Source of the DNA: Mycolicibacterium arabiense
GTDB lineage: Bacteria; Actinomycetota; Actinomycetes; Mycobacteriales; Mycobacteriaceae
Assembly: GCF_010731815.2 (NCBI RefSeq)
Contig: NZ_AP022593.1
Location: 1,798,001 to 1,862,000 of the forward strand
Direction of reading: 5' to 3'
DNA: 64,000 bases
Shown: piece after piece, positions 28,685-38,702 of the stretch
How positions within the stretch are numbered: the stretch's first letter is position 1
How the letters are laid out: each line of letters opens with the position of its first letter
The notes under the pieces: model-generated
What the model was told of the DNA's origin: nothing
Database searches by the model: none
What the model saw: the letters and a program-made list of their open reading frames with translations, nothing else
Translations under genes and position numbers: made by a program

Positions 28685-29691
28685 CCGGGTTTCCTCATCA
28701 CTAGGCGTTGAACCAGGACGAATACCAGCAACAGCACGCCGGTCATGATTCGGGTCCAGTACGAGTCGAGGTTCTCGGCCGTGACGAATGTCTGGATGGT
28801 GCCGAGCACGAGCACGCCGATGACCGAACCCAGGACGAATCCGACGCCGCCGGAGAGTAGTACGCCGCCGATGACCGCCGCGGCGATCGCGTCGAGTTCC
28901 AGTCCGATGCCGTTGAGGCTGTACCCGGACAGCTTCTGGACGGCGAGCAGCAGACCGGCCAGCGCTGCGCATAGGCCGCTGATCGCATACACCGACACCC
29001 GTGCCCTGGCGGCGCCGAGCCCCATCAGTTGCGCCGACTGGCGATTGCCTCCGATGGCATACACCGTCCGGCCGAATCGGGACTCGTGCAGCACGTATGC
29101 CGCGACCACCACCACCGCGACGGCGATGACGACTGTCCATCGAATGAACTTGTCCTCGTACAGGTACACGTAGTTCAGCCCGAACTCGCGCAACAGTGGG
29201 TCCTCGATCGGCAGCGTGTCGACACTGATCACGTAGCAGAGCCCACGGGCCACGAACATGCCGGCGAGCGTGACGATGAACGGTTGGACGTCGAAGTACT
29301 CGATGACGAGCCCCATCATCAGCCCGAGCAGCGGCCCGACGATCAGCACCGCGCCCACGGCCAACGGCATCGGCCAGCCGGCCCGAAGCGTGGTGGCGAC
29401 GATCACCGTGGACAGTGCCACCACCGATCCGACGCTCAAGTCGATGCCGCCGGTGAGGATCACGAACGTCATGCCGACGGCGAGGACGACGAGATACGCG
29501 TTGTCCACCAGCAGATTCAAGAACACCTGGGTGGGGCTGGCGAAGTCGTAACGGGCGATCAGAGCACCGAACATCGCGATGAACAGGGCCAGCGACACCA
29601 GCGGCGAGAGGTAGCGCTCCCGGGCCCGTCTGACGACGTGCCCGACGACGAGCCGGGGCCGGGCTGTCGCTGGTGCGCTCACGGTGCTCAC
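28681..29691 (-). CDS. Sugar ABC transporter permease, YjfF-like
   Basis: Inner-membrane permease of a pentose/galactofuranose-type ABC importer, 336 residues and about 9-10 helices. Contains the ribose-permease family LTGGIDLSVGSVVALS segment near residue 80 and a late GGVLLSGGVGFVLGSVIGVLVLGTI loop that contacts the ATPase. Best match in gene order is YjfF of E. coli. Starts at GTG within the end of the previous permease gene and overlaps the LacI gene by 4 bp. Confidence 0.9.
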   Translation of the reverse strand: MSTVSAPATARPRLVVGHVVRRARERYLSPLVSLALFIAMFGALIARYDFASPTQVFLNLLVDNAYLVVLAVGMTFVILTGGIDLSVGSVVALSTVIVATTLRAGWPMPLAVGAVLIVGPLLGLMMGLVIEYFDVQPFIVTLAGMFVARGLCYVISVDTLPIEDPLLREFGLNYVYLYEDKFIRWTVVIAVAVVVVAAYVLHESRFGRTVYAIGGNRQSAQLMGLGAARARVSVYAISGLCAALAGLLLAVQKLSGYSLNGIGLELDAIAAAVIGGVLLSGGVGFVLGSVIGVLVLGTIQTFVTAENLDSYWTRIMTGVLLLVFVLVQRLVMRKPG

Positions 29692-30782
29692 TTCGTCACC
29701 ATCCCGGTCATCGGCGTCACCGATTCGGCCGCCGAGATGGTCTCTGGTGCAGCGGTTTCCTCGTTCGCCGGGGCGTCACTGCGGGATGACCGCCGCCGGG
29801 AGAGCGCTGCCCGGAACTTCGGCGCCTGCAGCAGACACACCGCGATGACGACGAGCGCCTTGAACACCAGCGTCGTCTCCGGGGTGATCCCGGCGGTGTA
29901 GACGGTGGTGGTGAGGGTCTGGATGATGAGGGCGCCGATGATCGTCCCGGTCAGGCTGAAGCGTCCGCCGAGCAGCGACGTGCCGCCGATGACGACGGCG
30001 AGGATGGCGTCCATCTCGATCCACAGCCCCGCGTTGTTGGCGTCGGCAGCGGAGATGTTCGACGCGATCATGAGGCCGGCGATGCCGGCGCAGAGCGCGC
30101 AGAACACGTAGACGGCGAACACGATCGAGCGGTGCCGCACCCCGGCGAGCCGACTCGCCTCGGGGTTGATGCCGACCGACTCCAGCAGCATGCCCAGCGC
30201 GGTACGTCGCGTGAGCAGACCGACGAGGACGAACACCGAGAGGCTGACCAGGATCGCGACCGGAAGGCCGAACGCGTAGCCCGCCCCGAGCACCTTGAAC
30301 GGCGCACTGGTCACCGTCACGATCTGCCCGTCGGTGATCAAGAGCGCGATGCCCCGGCCTGCCGTCATCAGAACCAGCGTGGCGATGATCGGCTGGACGC
30401 CGAACACCGATACCAGCGCGCCATTCCACAGGCCGAGCGCGACGGCGACGCCGAGGGCAACGGCCGCGGCCGTGATGACGGTGCCCGCACTGGCCGGATC
30501 GGTCGCAGAGGCGATGTGGGCGCACGCCAGCGCTCCACTGACGGCGACGACCGCGCCCACCGACAGGTCGATGCCGCGCGACGCGATCACGAGGGTCATG
30601 CCGAGGGCGACCAGCATGGTGGGCGCACCGTTGCGCAGGATGTCGATGACGCTGCCGAACAGGTGACCGTCCTGAACGCGGATGGCCAGGAAGCTGGGTG
30701 TCACGACGACGTTGACGGCCAGCAACGCGATCAGCGCCACCACGGGCCACAGCAGCGGCGAGGCAGTCACCTTCTGCCTCAC
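29688..30782 (-). CDS. Sugar ABC transporter permease, YtfT-like
   Basis: Second permease subunit, 364 residues. Shows ALGMTLVIASRGIDLSVGAVVAVSGAL and GGTSLLGGRFSLTGTIIGALIIQTLTTTVY, both characteristic of the ribose/YtfT permease family. A Glu/Ala-rich C-terminal cytoplasmic tail of about 40 residues is extra. GTG start overlaps the ATPase stop. It forms a heterodimeric channel with the YjfF-like protein. Confidence 0.9.
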   Translation of the reverse strand: MRQKVTASPLLWPVVALIALLAVNVVVTPSFLAIRVQDGHLFGSVIDILRNGAPTMLVALGMTLVIASRGIDLSVGAVVAVSGALACAHIASATDPASAGTVITAAAVALGVAVALGLWNGALVSVFGVQPIIATLVLMTAGRGIALLITDGQIVTVTSAPFKVLGAGYAFGLPVAILVSLSVFVLVGLLTRRTALGMLLESVGINPEASRLAGVRHRSIVFAVYVFCALCAGIAGLMIASNISAADANNAGLWIEMDAILAVVIGGTSLLGGRFSLTGTIIGALIIQTLTTTVYTAGITPETTLVFKALVVIAVCLLQAPKFRAALSRRRSSRSDAPANEETAAPETISAAESVTPMTGMVTK

Positions 30783-32311
30783 TCGGAATCACCGCCGGCG
30801 ATCAGTGCCGTCAGTTCCCGCACCGTGCAGTCATTGCCGACCGTTGCGACACGACGTCCCTCGCGCAGGACCACGATGCGGTCACTGATGCGCGCGACTT
30901 CGTCGAGTTCCGCCGATATGAAGACCACGCCCATTCCGTCGGCGGCGAGATCGGTGACGAGTCGCTGAATCTGGGCCTTGGCGCCCACGTCGATGCCGCG
31001 GGTGGGTTCGTCGAGGATGATCAACTGCGGCTCGGTGATCAGCCACCGCGCCAGCAGCACCTTCTGCTGGTTGCCGCCGCTGAGGTTTCGCACCAGTGCC
31101 CACGGGTTGCGTGGCCGAATGTCGAGCGCTTCCATGTAGCGCTCCACCAGATCGTCCTTCGCCTTCTTCGACAGCGGACGTGCGAACCCACGACGCGCCT
31201 GCAGGGCCAGGACCAGGTTGTCGCGCACGGTGAGATCGCCGACGATCCCCTCCCGCTTGCGATCCTCCGACGAGAACGCGAAGCCCCTGGCGATTGCGGC
31301 GCGGGGCGAGCGGACCGCTGTCGCCTCTCCGTTGACCGAGATCTCGCCGCTGGTCGGACGATCGGCGCCGAAGAGCAGTCGTGCCAGCTCGGTTCGGCCG
31401 GAGCCGAGTAGCCCGGCCAGTCCGACCACCTCGCCACGACGGACGTCGACGTCGGTGGGATGTAGACCTGGTGCTCGTCCGATCCCCCGTGCGCTCAGTA
31501 CCGTCTCGTCGCTTGCGTCCTCGCTGGTGGCCGCGGCTTCTTCGATCTCCTCGAGCAGCTCGAGGTCATGGCCGAGCATGGCCGCGATCAAGCTCACCCG
31601 GTCCAGTTCGGCGGTCGGGTACTCGCCGACGAGACGACCGTTGCGTAGCACCGTCATCCGGTCGGAGATCTCGTACACCTGATCGAGGAAGTGCGACACG
31701 AACAGGATGGCGGTACCGCCGTCGCGCAAGCGGCGCATGACCCGGAAGAGTTCGGCCACCTCGTCGGCATCGAGGCTGGAGGTGGGTTCGTCGAGGATCA
31801 ACACCCGGGCCGAGACTGCCGTCGCTCGCGCGATGGCGACCAGTTGCTGCAGCGCGATCGGATGGTCGCCCAGGGTGGACCTCGCGTCGATGGTGACGTC
31901 CAGTTCGGCCAGCAGTTCGCCGGCCCGTTCGTTCATCGCCCGGTAGTCGATGCGTCCGAATCGACGCGGCTCGCGACCGAGCAGGATGTTCTCCGCCACG
32001 GTCAGATTCGTGCAGAGGTTGACCTCCTGGTAGACGGTGCTGATGCCCGCGTCCTGCGCCTGGCGCGGACCATTGAACCGCTGCTCGACACCGTCGACGG
32101 CGATGCGTCCCGCGTCGATGTCGTAGACACCGGTGAGCGCCTTGATCAGCGTCGACTTACCAGCGCCGTTCTCGCCCATCAACGCGTGGATCTCGCCCGG
32201 CAGCAGCCGGAAGTCGACACCGTCGAGCGCCTTGACGCCGGGGAAGCCGATGGTGACGTTGCGCATGTCGACCACGGGGGTGTCGGTGGGCGCGAGAACG
32301 GCTGCAGTCAT
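30779..32311 (-). CDS. Sugar ABC transporter ATP-binding protein, YtfR-like
   Basis: Double-cassette ATPase, 510 residues. The first cassette has [14 protein letters not shown] (Walker A), QQLVAIARA and LILDEPTSSLD (Walker B). The second has GLLGSGRTELARLLFG (degenerate Walker A), [15 protein letters not shown] and [13 protein letters not shown]. An extended form of the frame upstream is rejected because GAGGAAA lies 5 bp before the ATG at 32311. Drives the YtfT/YjfF-type importer. Confidence 0.93.
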   Translation of the reverse strand: MTAAVLAPTDTPVVDMRNVTIGFPGVKALDGVDFRLLPGEIHALMGENGAGKSTLIKALTGVYDIDAGRIAVDGVEQRFNGPRQAQDAGISTVYQEVNLCTNLTVAENILLGREPRRFGRIDYRAMNERAGELLAELDVTIDARSTLGDHPIALQQLVAIARATAVSARVLILDEPTSSLDADEVAELFRVMRRLRDGGTAILFVSHFLDQVYEISDRMTVLRNGRLVGEYPTAELDRVSLIAAMLGHDLELLEEIEEAAATSEDASDETVLSARGIGRAPGLHPTDVDVRRGEVVGLAGLLGSGRTELARLLFGADRPTSGEISVNGEATAVRSPRAAIARGFAFSSEDRKREGIVGDLTVRDNLVLALQARRGFARPLSKKAKDDLVERYMEALDIRPRNPWALVRNLSGGNQQKVLLARWLITEPQLIILDEPTRGIDVGAKAQIQRLVTDLAADGMGVVFISAELDEVARISDRIVVLREGRRVATVGNDCTVRELTALIAGGDSE

Positions 32312-32336
32312 GGGGATTTCCTCGTCTGGGCGCGCG

Positions 32337-33323
32337 TCAGTACTTGCGGTCCGGGAGGACGGCGGCGGCCTGCTGCTGGTCGAAGGCCTCGTCCGGGGTG
32401 ACGACGCGCGGCGGTACCGGCTCGCCGGCGACCACCTTCTTGGCGAGGTCCATGAGCTGCGGGCCGAGCAGCGGGTTGCACTCGACGATGTAGTTGAACT
32501 TGCCGTCGGCCAGGGCCTGCATGCCGTCACGGGTGGCGTCCACGGCGACGATCTCGACGTCCTTTCCGGGTGTCAGCCCTGCTGCCTCGATGGCCTCCAT
32601 GGCGCCCAGACCCATGTCGTCGTTCTGCGCGAACACCAGATCGATCTTCGGGTTCGCCTTCAGAAACGCCTCCATGACCTGCTTACCGCCCGATCTGGTG
32701 AAATCACCGCTCTGCGAGGCGATCACCTTTAGGTTGGGGTTCGTCGCGATGGCGTCGGCGAATCCGGAGTTGCGCTCGATGGCGGGGTCGGCACCCGTCG
32801 TACCCTCGAGCTGGACGATGCTCACCGGTCCCGGTGCCGACGAGTACTGCTCGACCACCCACTTGCCGGCGCGGCGACCCTCCTCGACGAAGTCCGCTCC
32901 GACGAAGGTCTTGAAGACGTCCTTCTCCTGCGTGTCGACGGCCCGGTCGGTGAGGATCACCGGAATTCCGGCGTTCTTGGCCTCGAGCAGCACGGCGTCC
33001 CACCCCGTGCGAACCACCGGGCTGAACGCGATCACGTCGACGCGTTGCTGCACGAACGAGCGGATGGCGCTGATCTGGTTCTCCTGCTCGCCGTTGGCGT
33101 CGGAGAACTTGAGGTCGACGTCGGCCGCAGTCGCGGCTTCCTGAATCGACTTCGTGTTGGCGGTTCGCCATCCGCTTTCGGCGCCGACCTGAGAGAACCC
33201 CATGGTGATCGGTCCGTCCTGCGAACCGCCGCCGGAACCTCCGCTCGGGGCGGGTCCGCTACCACAGGCGGCCAGCATGCCCACCGTGGCGATGGCGGTC
33301 ATCGCGGTCATGACTCTGTTCAC
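32337..33323 (-). CDS. Sugar-binding lipoprotein, YtfQ-like
   Basis: Exported periplasmic-binding protein, 328 residues, first gene of the leftward arabinose operon. The lipobox is GMLAACGSG with the lipidated Cys near residue 20, followed by a Gly/Ser linker. The type I sugar-binding fold shows ITMGFSQVGAESGWR, VDVIAFSPVV, IPVILTDRAVDT and VFAQNDDMGLGAMEAIEAAG. The GTG start has GGAG 6 bp upstream. It resembles E. coli YtfQ, which binds galactofuranose; in this operon L-arabinofuranose or arabinopyranose is the likely ligand. Confidence 0.92.
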   Translation of the reverse strand: MNRVMTAMTAIATVGMLAACGSGPAPSGGSGGGSQDGPITMGFSQVGAESGWRTANTKSIQEAATAADVDLKFSDANGEQENQISAIRSFVQQRVDVIAFSPVVRTGWDAVLLEAKNAGIPVILTDRAVDTQEKDVFKTFVGADFVEEGRRAGKWVVEQYSSAPGPVSIVQLEGTTGADPAIERNSGFADAIATNPNLKVIASQSGDFTRSGGKQVMEAFLKANPKIDLVFAQNDDMGLGAMEAIEAAGLTPGKDVEIVAVDATRDGMQALADGKFNYIVECNPLLGPQLMDLAKKVVAGEPVPPRVVTPDEAFDQQQAAAVLPDRKY

Positions 33324-33433
33324 GTCGACTCCTCGGGTTGGGGTGCGTTCGCCCTGTTCAGGACGGTGATGATGAGCGGAGAGCTGGTCGCGGTGCGGAC
33401 TCGAGCGCTGTGACCGGGATTACACTGGCTCGG

Positions 33434-33463
33434 ATGTTAACGCTCACATTCAGCCGATGTCAA
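33434..33463 (-). promoter_or_regulatory. Leftward arabinose promoter with LacI-type operator 1
   Basis: On the minus strand TTGACA (33463-33458) is followed after 18 bp by TAACAT (33439-33434). The 16-bp ATGTTAACGCTCACAT at 33434-33449 overlaps this -10 and fits the LacI-family TGTnAnCGnTnACA pattern. Binding would block the operon starting at 33323. Confidence 0.6.
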
Positions 33464-33470
33464 CGGTCTC

Positions 33471-33482
33471 GTGAACGTTCAC
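33471..33482. promoter_or_regulatory. LacI-type operator 2
   Basis: GTGAACGTTCAC is a perfect 12-bp palindrome, extended by ATCG to the right as in the neighbouring operators. It lies between the two divergent promoters, a place suited to cooperative looping. Confidence 0.55.
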
Positions 33483-33500
33483 ATCGATGCTCTGCACTCC

Positions 33501-33550
33501 TTGACAAAGCGTGAGCCGCGTCACATGATCTTCGATGTTAGCGCTCACAT
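33501..33550 (+). promoter_or_regulatory. Rightward arabinose promoter with LacI-type operator 3
   Basis: TTGACA at 33501-33506 and CATGAT at 33524-33529 have a 17-bp spacer. Immediately downstream, ATGTTAGCGCTCACAT at 33535-33550 is a near-perfect palindrome matching operator 1 at 15 of 16 positions. It would lie over the transcription start of the ChvE-GguAB-type operon. Confidence 0.65.
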
Positions 33551-33609
33551 CGCTGGTGGCCTGCCGCCCCGCGACGGAGATGGGCGGCACGGATCAACCG
33601 GAGGAATTC

Positions 33610-34713
33610 ATGCGCAAGAGCTTTGTTCGTGTCGCGGGCGCGCTCGCCGTCGTCGCCGCGCTCGCCAGCGCCGGCTGCGGTCGCTCCACGACCACGGAGG
33701 CAACCGGTGGCGGTGATGGCGAACGCACGGGGACGGTCGGCATCTCGATGCCGACGAAGTCCTCCGAACGCTGGGTCGCCGACGGCAACAACATGGCCGA
33801 GCAGTTCACCGCCCTCGGCTATCAGACCGACCTGCAGTACGGCGACGACGTGGTGCAGAACCAGGTGTCGCAGATCGAGAACATGATCACCAAGGGCGTG
33901 AAGGCCTTGGTGATCGCGCCGATCGACGGCTCGTCGCTGACCGACATCCTCCAGCGCGCCGCCGACGCCAAGATCCCCGTCGTCAGCTACGACCGGCTCA
34001 TTCGAGGTACCGCGAACGTCGACTACTACGCCACGTTCGACAACTTCAAGGTCGGCGTGCTGCAGGCGTCCTACATCACCGACAAGCTGGGAATCGCTTC
34101 TGGCAAGGGGCCCTTCAACATCGAGTTGTTCGCCGGATCGCCGGACGACAACAACGCCACGTTCTTCTTCAACGGCGCGATGAGCGTCCTGCAACCCTTC
34201 ATCGACAGCGGCAAGCTCGTCGTCAAGAGCGGTCAGACCACCTTCGACCAGGTGGCGACGCTGCGCTGGGACGGCGGCCTCGCTCAGTCACGCATGGACA
34301 ACCTGCTGAGCAAGGCCTACACCAGCGGCCGAGTGGACGCGGTCCTGTCCCCCTACGACGGCATGTCGCTGGGGATCATCTCCGCCTTGAAGAGTTCCGG
34401 TTACGGCACCCCCGACAAGCCGTTGCCGATCGTCACCGGCCAGGACGCCGAACTCGCCTCGGTCAAGTCGATCATCGCAGGCGAGCAGACCCAGACGGTC
34501 TTCAAGGACACCCGTGAACTCGCCAAATCGGCTGTGCAGATGGCCGATTCGCTGCTGACGGGCGGCACCCCCGAGGTCAACGACACCACGACCTACGAGA
34601 ACGGGGTGAAGGTCGTTCCGGCGTTCCTGCTCGAACCCGTCAGCGTGGACAAGACCAACTACCAGAAGGTGCTCGTCGACTCCGGCTACTACACGGCCGC
34701 ACAGGTCGCGTGA
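33610..34713 (+). CDS. chvE: Sugar-binding lipoprotein, ChvE/XylF-like
   Basis: Periplasmic sugar-binding lipoprotein, 367 residues. N-terminal signal with lipobox ASAGCG. The mature part opens [25 protein letters not shown], and has [38 protein letters not shown] and [26 protein letters not shown], all typical of the multiple-monosaccharide ChvE group. GGAGGA lies 6 bp before the ATG. The GTG of the ATPase gene overlaps its stop. ChvE proteins bind arabinose, xylose, glucose and galactose, so this importer probably has a wider range than the leftward one. Confidence 0.9.
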   Translation: MRKSFVRVAGALAVVAALASAGCGRSTTTEATGGGDGERTGTVGISMPTKSSERWVADGNNMAEQFTALGYQTDLQYGDDVVQNQVSQIENMITKGVKALVIAPIDGSSLTDILQRAADAKIPVVSYDRLIRGTANVDYYATFDNFKVGVLQASYITDKLGIASGKGPFNIELFAGSPDDNNATFFFNGAMSVLQPFIDSGKLVVKSGQTTFDQVATLRWDGGLAQSRMDNLLSKAYTSGRVDAVLSPYDGMSLGIISALKSSGYGTPDKPLPIVTGQDAELASVKSIIAGEQTQTVFKDTRELAKSAVQMADSLLTGGTPEVNDTTTYENGVKVVPAFLLEPVSVDKTNYQKVLVDSGYYTAAQVA

Positions 34714-36254
34714 CCGCTGCCGCGGCCGCGCCGCTGCTCGAGATGCGTGGCATCACCAAGCGGTTCGGCAACGTCACCGCCCTCAGCGACGTCAACCTCA
34801 CCGTCCGCACCGGCGAGGTGCACGCGATCTGCGGCGAGAACGGCGCAGGCAAGTCGACTCTGATGAAGGTGCTCAGCGGCATCTACCCGCACGGGAGCTA
34901 TGAGGGCGACATCGTCTTCGACGGCGCCAGTGGAGAGTTCAAGGACATCCGGTCCAGTGAGCGGCGCGGCATCGTGATCATCCATCAGGAACTCGCGCTG
35001 GTACCGGTGTTGTCGATCGCCGAGAACGTCTTCCTCGGCAACGAACACGCGTCCGCCGGGGTGATCAGCTGGCACGAGACGATGACCCACGCACAGCGAC
35101 TGCTCGAACGGGTCGGCCTCGCCGAGAGCCCGCACACCCGGATCGCCGACATCGGCGTCGGAAAGCAGCAGCTGGTCGAGATCGCCAAGGCGCTGTCGAA
35201 GAAGGTGAAGCTCCTGATCCTCGACGAGCCCACTGCGGCGCTGAACGACGAGGACAGCAGGCATCTGCTGGACCTCATCGTCGAACTCAAGACCCAAGGT
35301 CTGACCTGCATCATCATCTCGCACAAGCTCAACGAGGTGATGCGGGTCGCCGACACGATCACCATCCTGCGCGACGGACAGACCATCGAAACCCGGCCGG
35401 TCGAAGGGGGTCTCACGGAGGAACACGTGATCCGCGGGATGGTGGGCCGCGACATGGTCGACCGCTTCCCCGAGCGGAGCCCGCACGCCATCGGCGACGT
35501 CACCTTCGCCGTCGAGGACTGGACGGTGTTCCATCCACTCGACCAGCAGCGCAAGGTGGTCGACGGCGTCTCCATCAACGTCCGGCGTGGAGAGGTCGTC
35601 GGCCTCGCCGGCCTGATGGGCGCGGGACGCACCGAGTTGGCGATGAGCGTGTTCGGCCGCAGCTACGGAAAGAAGGGTGGCGGCACCGTCTACAAGGACG
35701 GCAAGGAGATTCGCACGCGCACGGTGTCCGAGGCGATCGGTCACGGCATCGCCTACGCCACCGAGGACCGCAAGCACTACGGCCTCAACCTGATGGACGA
35801 CATCGCCCGCAGCGTGACCTTGGCCTCGCTCTCGAAGGTGAGCAGGGCATCGGTCATCAACGAGCACGAGGAGACGGTGGTCGCCGAACGGTTCCGCAAT
35901 GACATGCGCATCAAGGCGCAATCGGTGAAGTCGATCACCGGCAACCTGTCGGGCGGCAATCAGCAGAAGGTGGTGCTGAGCAAGTGGATCTTCGCCGACC
36001 CGGATGTGCTGATCCTCGACGAGCCGACCCGCGGCATCGACGTCGGCGCCAAGTACGAGATCTACACGATCATCAACGACCTTGCCGCGCAGGGTAAGTC
36101 GGTGATCGTCATCTCCTCCGAACTGCCGGAGCTGATTGGCCTGTGCGACCGAATCTACACACTCAACGAGGGCAGGCTCACCGGTGAGGTACACCGCGCG
36201 GACGCTGCCCAGGAGACATTGATGCACTTCATGATGAAGGGACCGACCACATGA
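34710..36254 (+). CDS. gguA: Multiple-monosaccharide ABC transporter ATPase (GguA/MmsA-like)
   Basis: Double-cassette sugar ATPase of 514 residues. Cassette one: [38 protein letters not shown]. Cassette two: [44 protein letters not shown]. Inserted [15 protein letters not shown] is the family switch region. GTG start within the end of the binding-protein gene; overlaps the permease ATG by 4 bp. Energises the ChvE-type importer. Confidence 0.94.
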   Translation: MTAAAAAPLLEMRGITKRFGNVTALSDVNLTVRTGEVHAICGENGAGKSTLMKVLSGIYPHGSYEGDIVFDGASGEFKDIRSSERRGIVIIHQELALVPVLSIAENVFLGNEHASAGVISWHETMTHAQRLLERVGLAESPHTRIADIGVGKQQLVEIAKALSKKVKLLILDEPTAALNDEDSRHLLDLIVELKTQGLTCIIISHKLNEVMRVADTITILRDGQTIETRPVEGGLTEEHVIRGMVGRDMVDRFPERSPHAIGDVTFAVEDWTVFHPLDQQRKVVDGVSINVRRGEVVGLAGLMGAGRTELAMSVFGRSYGKKGGGTVYKDGKEIRTRTVSEAIGHGIAYATEDRKHYGLNLMDDIARSVTLASLSKVSRASVINEHEETVVAERFRNDMRIKAQSVKSITGNLSGGNQQKVVLSKWIFADPDVLILDEPTRGIDVGAKYEIYTIINDLAAQGKSVIVISSELPELIGLCDRIYTLNEGRLTGEVHRADAAQETLMHFMMKGPTT

Positions 36255-37483
36255 CCACCAGTTCGACGGTGGACGCGGCGTCTAGCGCGCAGGCACCCCC
36301 ACCACCGGACTCCCCGGCGTCGCGACTGAAGACCGCGTTGCGGGGCAACTTCAGGCAGTACGGCATGGTCGTCGCGCTGGTGCTGATCGTGATCCTGTTC
36401 CAGGTGTGGACCAGCGGGATCCTGCTCAAACCGCTCAACGTCACCAACATCGTTCAGCAGAACGGTTACATCCTCATCTTGGCGATCGGGATGGTCATCG
36501 TGATCATCTCCGGACACATCGACCTGTCGGTCGGGTCGATCGCGGGCTTCGTCGGCGCCATGTCGGCGGTCCTGATGATCCGATACGACATGCCCTGGCC
36601 CGTGGCGGTGGTCGTGTGCCTGCTGCTGGGTGCGCTGATCGGTGCGTGGCAGGGGTTCTGGATCGCCTACGTCGGCATTCCCTCGTTCATCGTGACCCTC
36701 GCCGGCATGCTGGTGTTCCGCGGCGCGACGCAGTATCTGCTCGAGGGGCAGTCGATCGCCCCGTTCCCCCGCAGCTTCAGTCAGGTCTCCAGCGGATTCC
36801 TGCCCGAGGTGGGCGGCGCAAGCCTCTACCACTGGCCGACGGTCATCCTCGGTGTGTTCGTCATGGCAGCGGCCATCTGGCAGCAGGTCCGCCAGCGCAG
36901 GACGCAGACCCGCTACGGCTTCGACGTGCTGCCGCTGGTCTGGTTCATCGCCAAGTGCGCCGCGATCGTCGCCGCACTGGCCGCCTTCACGCTCTTGCTC
37001 GCCAGTTACCGGGGCGTCCCGGTCGTCGGCATCATCCTGGCAGTGGCGTTCGTACTGTACGCATTCCTGATGCGCAGCACGGTCTTCGGGCGCCAGGTCT
37101 ACGCCGTCGGCGGCAACGTGGCTGCCGCGCGGCTGTCCGGCGTGAAGACCAAGCGGGTCACCTTCCTGGTCTTCGTCAACATGGGTCTGCTGTCGGCCCT
37201 GGCCGGCCTCCTGTTCGCCGCCCGACTCAACTCCGCCACGCCGCAGGCCGGCATCGGCATGGAGCTGGAGGCGATCGCGGCGGCGTTCATCGGCGGCGCG
37301 TCCGCCAACGGCGGGGTGGGGACGGTGTTCGGCGCCATCATCGGCGGCTTCGTGCTCGGCGTGCTGAACAACGGCATGTCCCTGATCGGGATCGGTAGCG
37401 ACATTCAGCAGCTCATCAAGGGCCTGGTGCTCCTGGCCGCAGTGGGCTTTGACGTCTACAACAAGAAGAAGGGCGGGGCGTGA
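36251..37483 (+). CDS. gguB: Multiple-monosaccharide ABC transporter permease (GguB-like)
   Basis: Permease of 410 residues, longer than ribose-type permeases as expected for GguB/XylH, with about 12 helices. Has [28 protein letters not shown] near residue 80, [17 protein letters not shown] and the late [31 protein letters not shown] loop. It is the only permease of this system, so the channel is probably a homodimer. Last member of the rightward sugar operon; a small unrelated-looking gene follows within 5 bp. Confidence 0.93.
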   Translation: MTTSSTVDAASSAQAPPPPDSPASRLKTALRGNFRQYGMVVALVLIVILFQVWTSGILLKPLNVTNIVQQNGYILILAIGMVIVIISGHIDLSVGSIAGFVGAMSAVLMIRYDMPWPVAVVVCLLLGALIGAWQGFWIAYVGIPSFIVTLAGMLVFRGATQYLLEGQSIAPFPRSFSQVSSGFLPEVGGASLYHWPTVILGVFVMAAAIWQQVRQRRTQTRYGFDVLPLVWFIAKCAAIVAALAAFTLLLASYRGVPVVGIILAVAFVLYAFLMRSTVFGRQVYAVGGNVAAARLSGVKTKRVTFLVFVNMGLLSALAGLLFAARLNSATPQAGIGMELEAIAAAFIGGASANGGVGTVFGAIIGGFVLGVLNNGMSLIGIGSDIQQLIKGLVLLAAVGFDVYNKKKGGA

Positions 37484-37487
37484 CGTG

Positions 37488-37733
37488 ATGGACCGGTTCG
37501 ACCGACAGCTCATGGACTTCGTCCGCAGTTGGGTCCCCTACGGCGGTCCGCCCGCCGAGGAGGTGATGCTGGAGTTCGGCATGACGCGCGAGCAGCTCAC
37601 GCGCAGAGTTCACCTGATCGTCGCCGCCGAGCAGGCTCGTCGTGAGCAGGAGATGCGCCAGCCATGGCTACGGTTGCAGCACAGTGCTCCCCAGGCCGTC
37701 CACAGCCCCAGCAGTACCGGACCCCAAGGATGA
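37488..37733 (+). CDS. Small DUF3263-like protein
   Basis: Eighty-one residues. FDRQLMDFVRSWVPYGGPPAEEVMLEFGMTREQLTRRVHLIVAAEQARR resembles the actinobacterial DUF3263 helical domain, which looks like a truncated winged helix. The C-terminal 25 residues are polar and low complexity. A GTG directly before the ATG (37485) is an equal start candidate. It follows the arabinose permease by 4 bp and overlaps the next small gene by ATGA, so read-through from the sugar operon is likely. Function unknown. Confidence 0.6.
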   Translation: MDRFDRQLMDFVRSWVPYGGPPAEEVMLEFGMTREQLTRRVHLIVAAEQARREQEMRQPWLRLQHSAPQAVHSPSSTGPQG

Positions 37734-37939
37734 CGATGGACCCGATGCGAGACTTCGCGTTGCTCACCACCGATCGGATCGCACCCGAGACAGTGGAGCA
37801 GGCCGCGGCGCGGTATGCGGCGGACGCCAGAATGCACGAACATCGTTCGGCGCAGCCGGGATACGACAGCGTCAGGGAATCGGCGCTGGCCAGTTGGGCA
37901 TACGAGCACTCACTGCAATTGCTTCGGTCGAGGAGCTGA
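37730..37939 (+). CDS. Small conserved hypothetical protein
   Basis: Sixty-nine residues, mostly helical, with two amphipathic segments (APETVEQAAARYAADARMHEHRS and SVRESALASWAYEHSLQLL). I recognise no domain. The ATG at 37730 is chosen because it overlaps the upstream stop and has AAGGA just before it; an in-frame ATG at 37664 would lie inside the previous gene. Ends 8 bp before the stop of the convergent DUF3159 gene. Confidence 0.5.
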   Translation: MTMDPMRDFALLTTDRIAPETVEQAAARYAADARMHEHRSAQPGYDSVRESALASWAYEHSLQLLRSRS

Positions 37940-37947
37940 CGGGTCGC

Positions 37948-38640
37948 TCACGTCGCGAGCCTCTCCCGCTGCTCTTCCGTAACGACGTCGAGCCGTCGGC
38001 GTGCTCGGCGAACTGCCCAGAACGTCACCAGGAGCGCCAGCGCGAGCAGCGGGTAGCCCATCGCGATCCGAGCGAATGCCAACCAACCCGCGGAACCGGC
38101 GTCGTACAGCCAGTCTTGGACGACGAACCTCGCGGCGAACACCGCGACGAAGGTCAGTGTGGCGACGTCGAATGCGTGCAGCGCACCCTTGTCGGTGTGC
38201 CAGGCGGTGCGCTCCCCCGTGCTCGTGAGCGCGTTCCAGACCACGCCAACCAGCGGCCGTCGCACCACCACGGAGATCGCGAACACGACGGCCATCCCCA
38301 GACTCACCCAGATCCCGGGTAGGAAGTAGCCCTCGGCCGAGCCGGTGTACAGGGCGATCAACGATGCGACGACCACCCCTAGCAGTCCGGAGACGGCCGG
38401 CTGGATCGGCTGCTTGCGGTACTTCCGCCATGCGATCAGCGCGACGCTGACGGTGAGTGCAGCGACGATTGCACCGTCCAGTCCCGCGATCGCGTTCGCG
38501 ACGAGGTAGGCGAACGTGGGCACGCTGGCGGCGATCAAGCCCGACACACCACCCATGCGGTCGAGGAGTGTCTGGTGCTCGTCTGCCCGTGTCGTGTCCT
38601 GCGGTGTCACGTCGTGTGTGGTCGCGTCGTGTGATGCCAT
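37948..38640 (-). CDS. DUF3159 membrane protein
   Basis: Actinobacterial DUF3159 protein of 230 residues with six or seven helices. Conserved family elements: GGVSGLIAASVPTFAYLVANAIAGL, IAWRKYRKQPIQPAVSGLLGVVVASLIALYTGSAEGYFLPGIW, and RPLVGVVWNALT. Function is unknown; in mycobacteria it is usually unlinked to operons. The ATG at 38640 is preferred; a GTG-proximal ATG at 38655 adds five residues. Divergent from the MerR gene with about 60 bp between starts. Confidence 0.85.
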   Translation of the reverse strand: MASHDATTHDVTPQDTTRADEHQTLLDRMGGVSGLIAASVPTFAYLVANAIAGLDGAIVAALTVSVALIAWRKYRKQPIQPAVSGLLGVVVASLIALYTGSAEGYFLPGIWVSLGMAVVFAISVVVRRPLVGVVWNALTSTGERTAWHTDKGALHAFDVATLTFVAVFAARFVVQDWLYDAGSAGWLAFARIAMGYPLLALALLVTFWAVRRARRRLDVVTEEQRERLAT

Positions 38641-38702
38641 GCCGCCAGGACACACCGTGACGCAGCGGCACAGTCAAACTCCGCGTGCCCGACAATGGAC
38701 GC

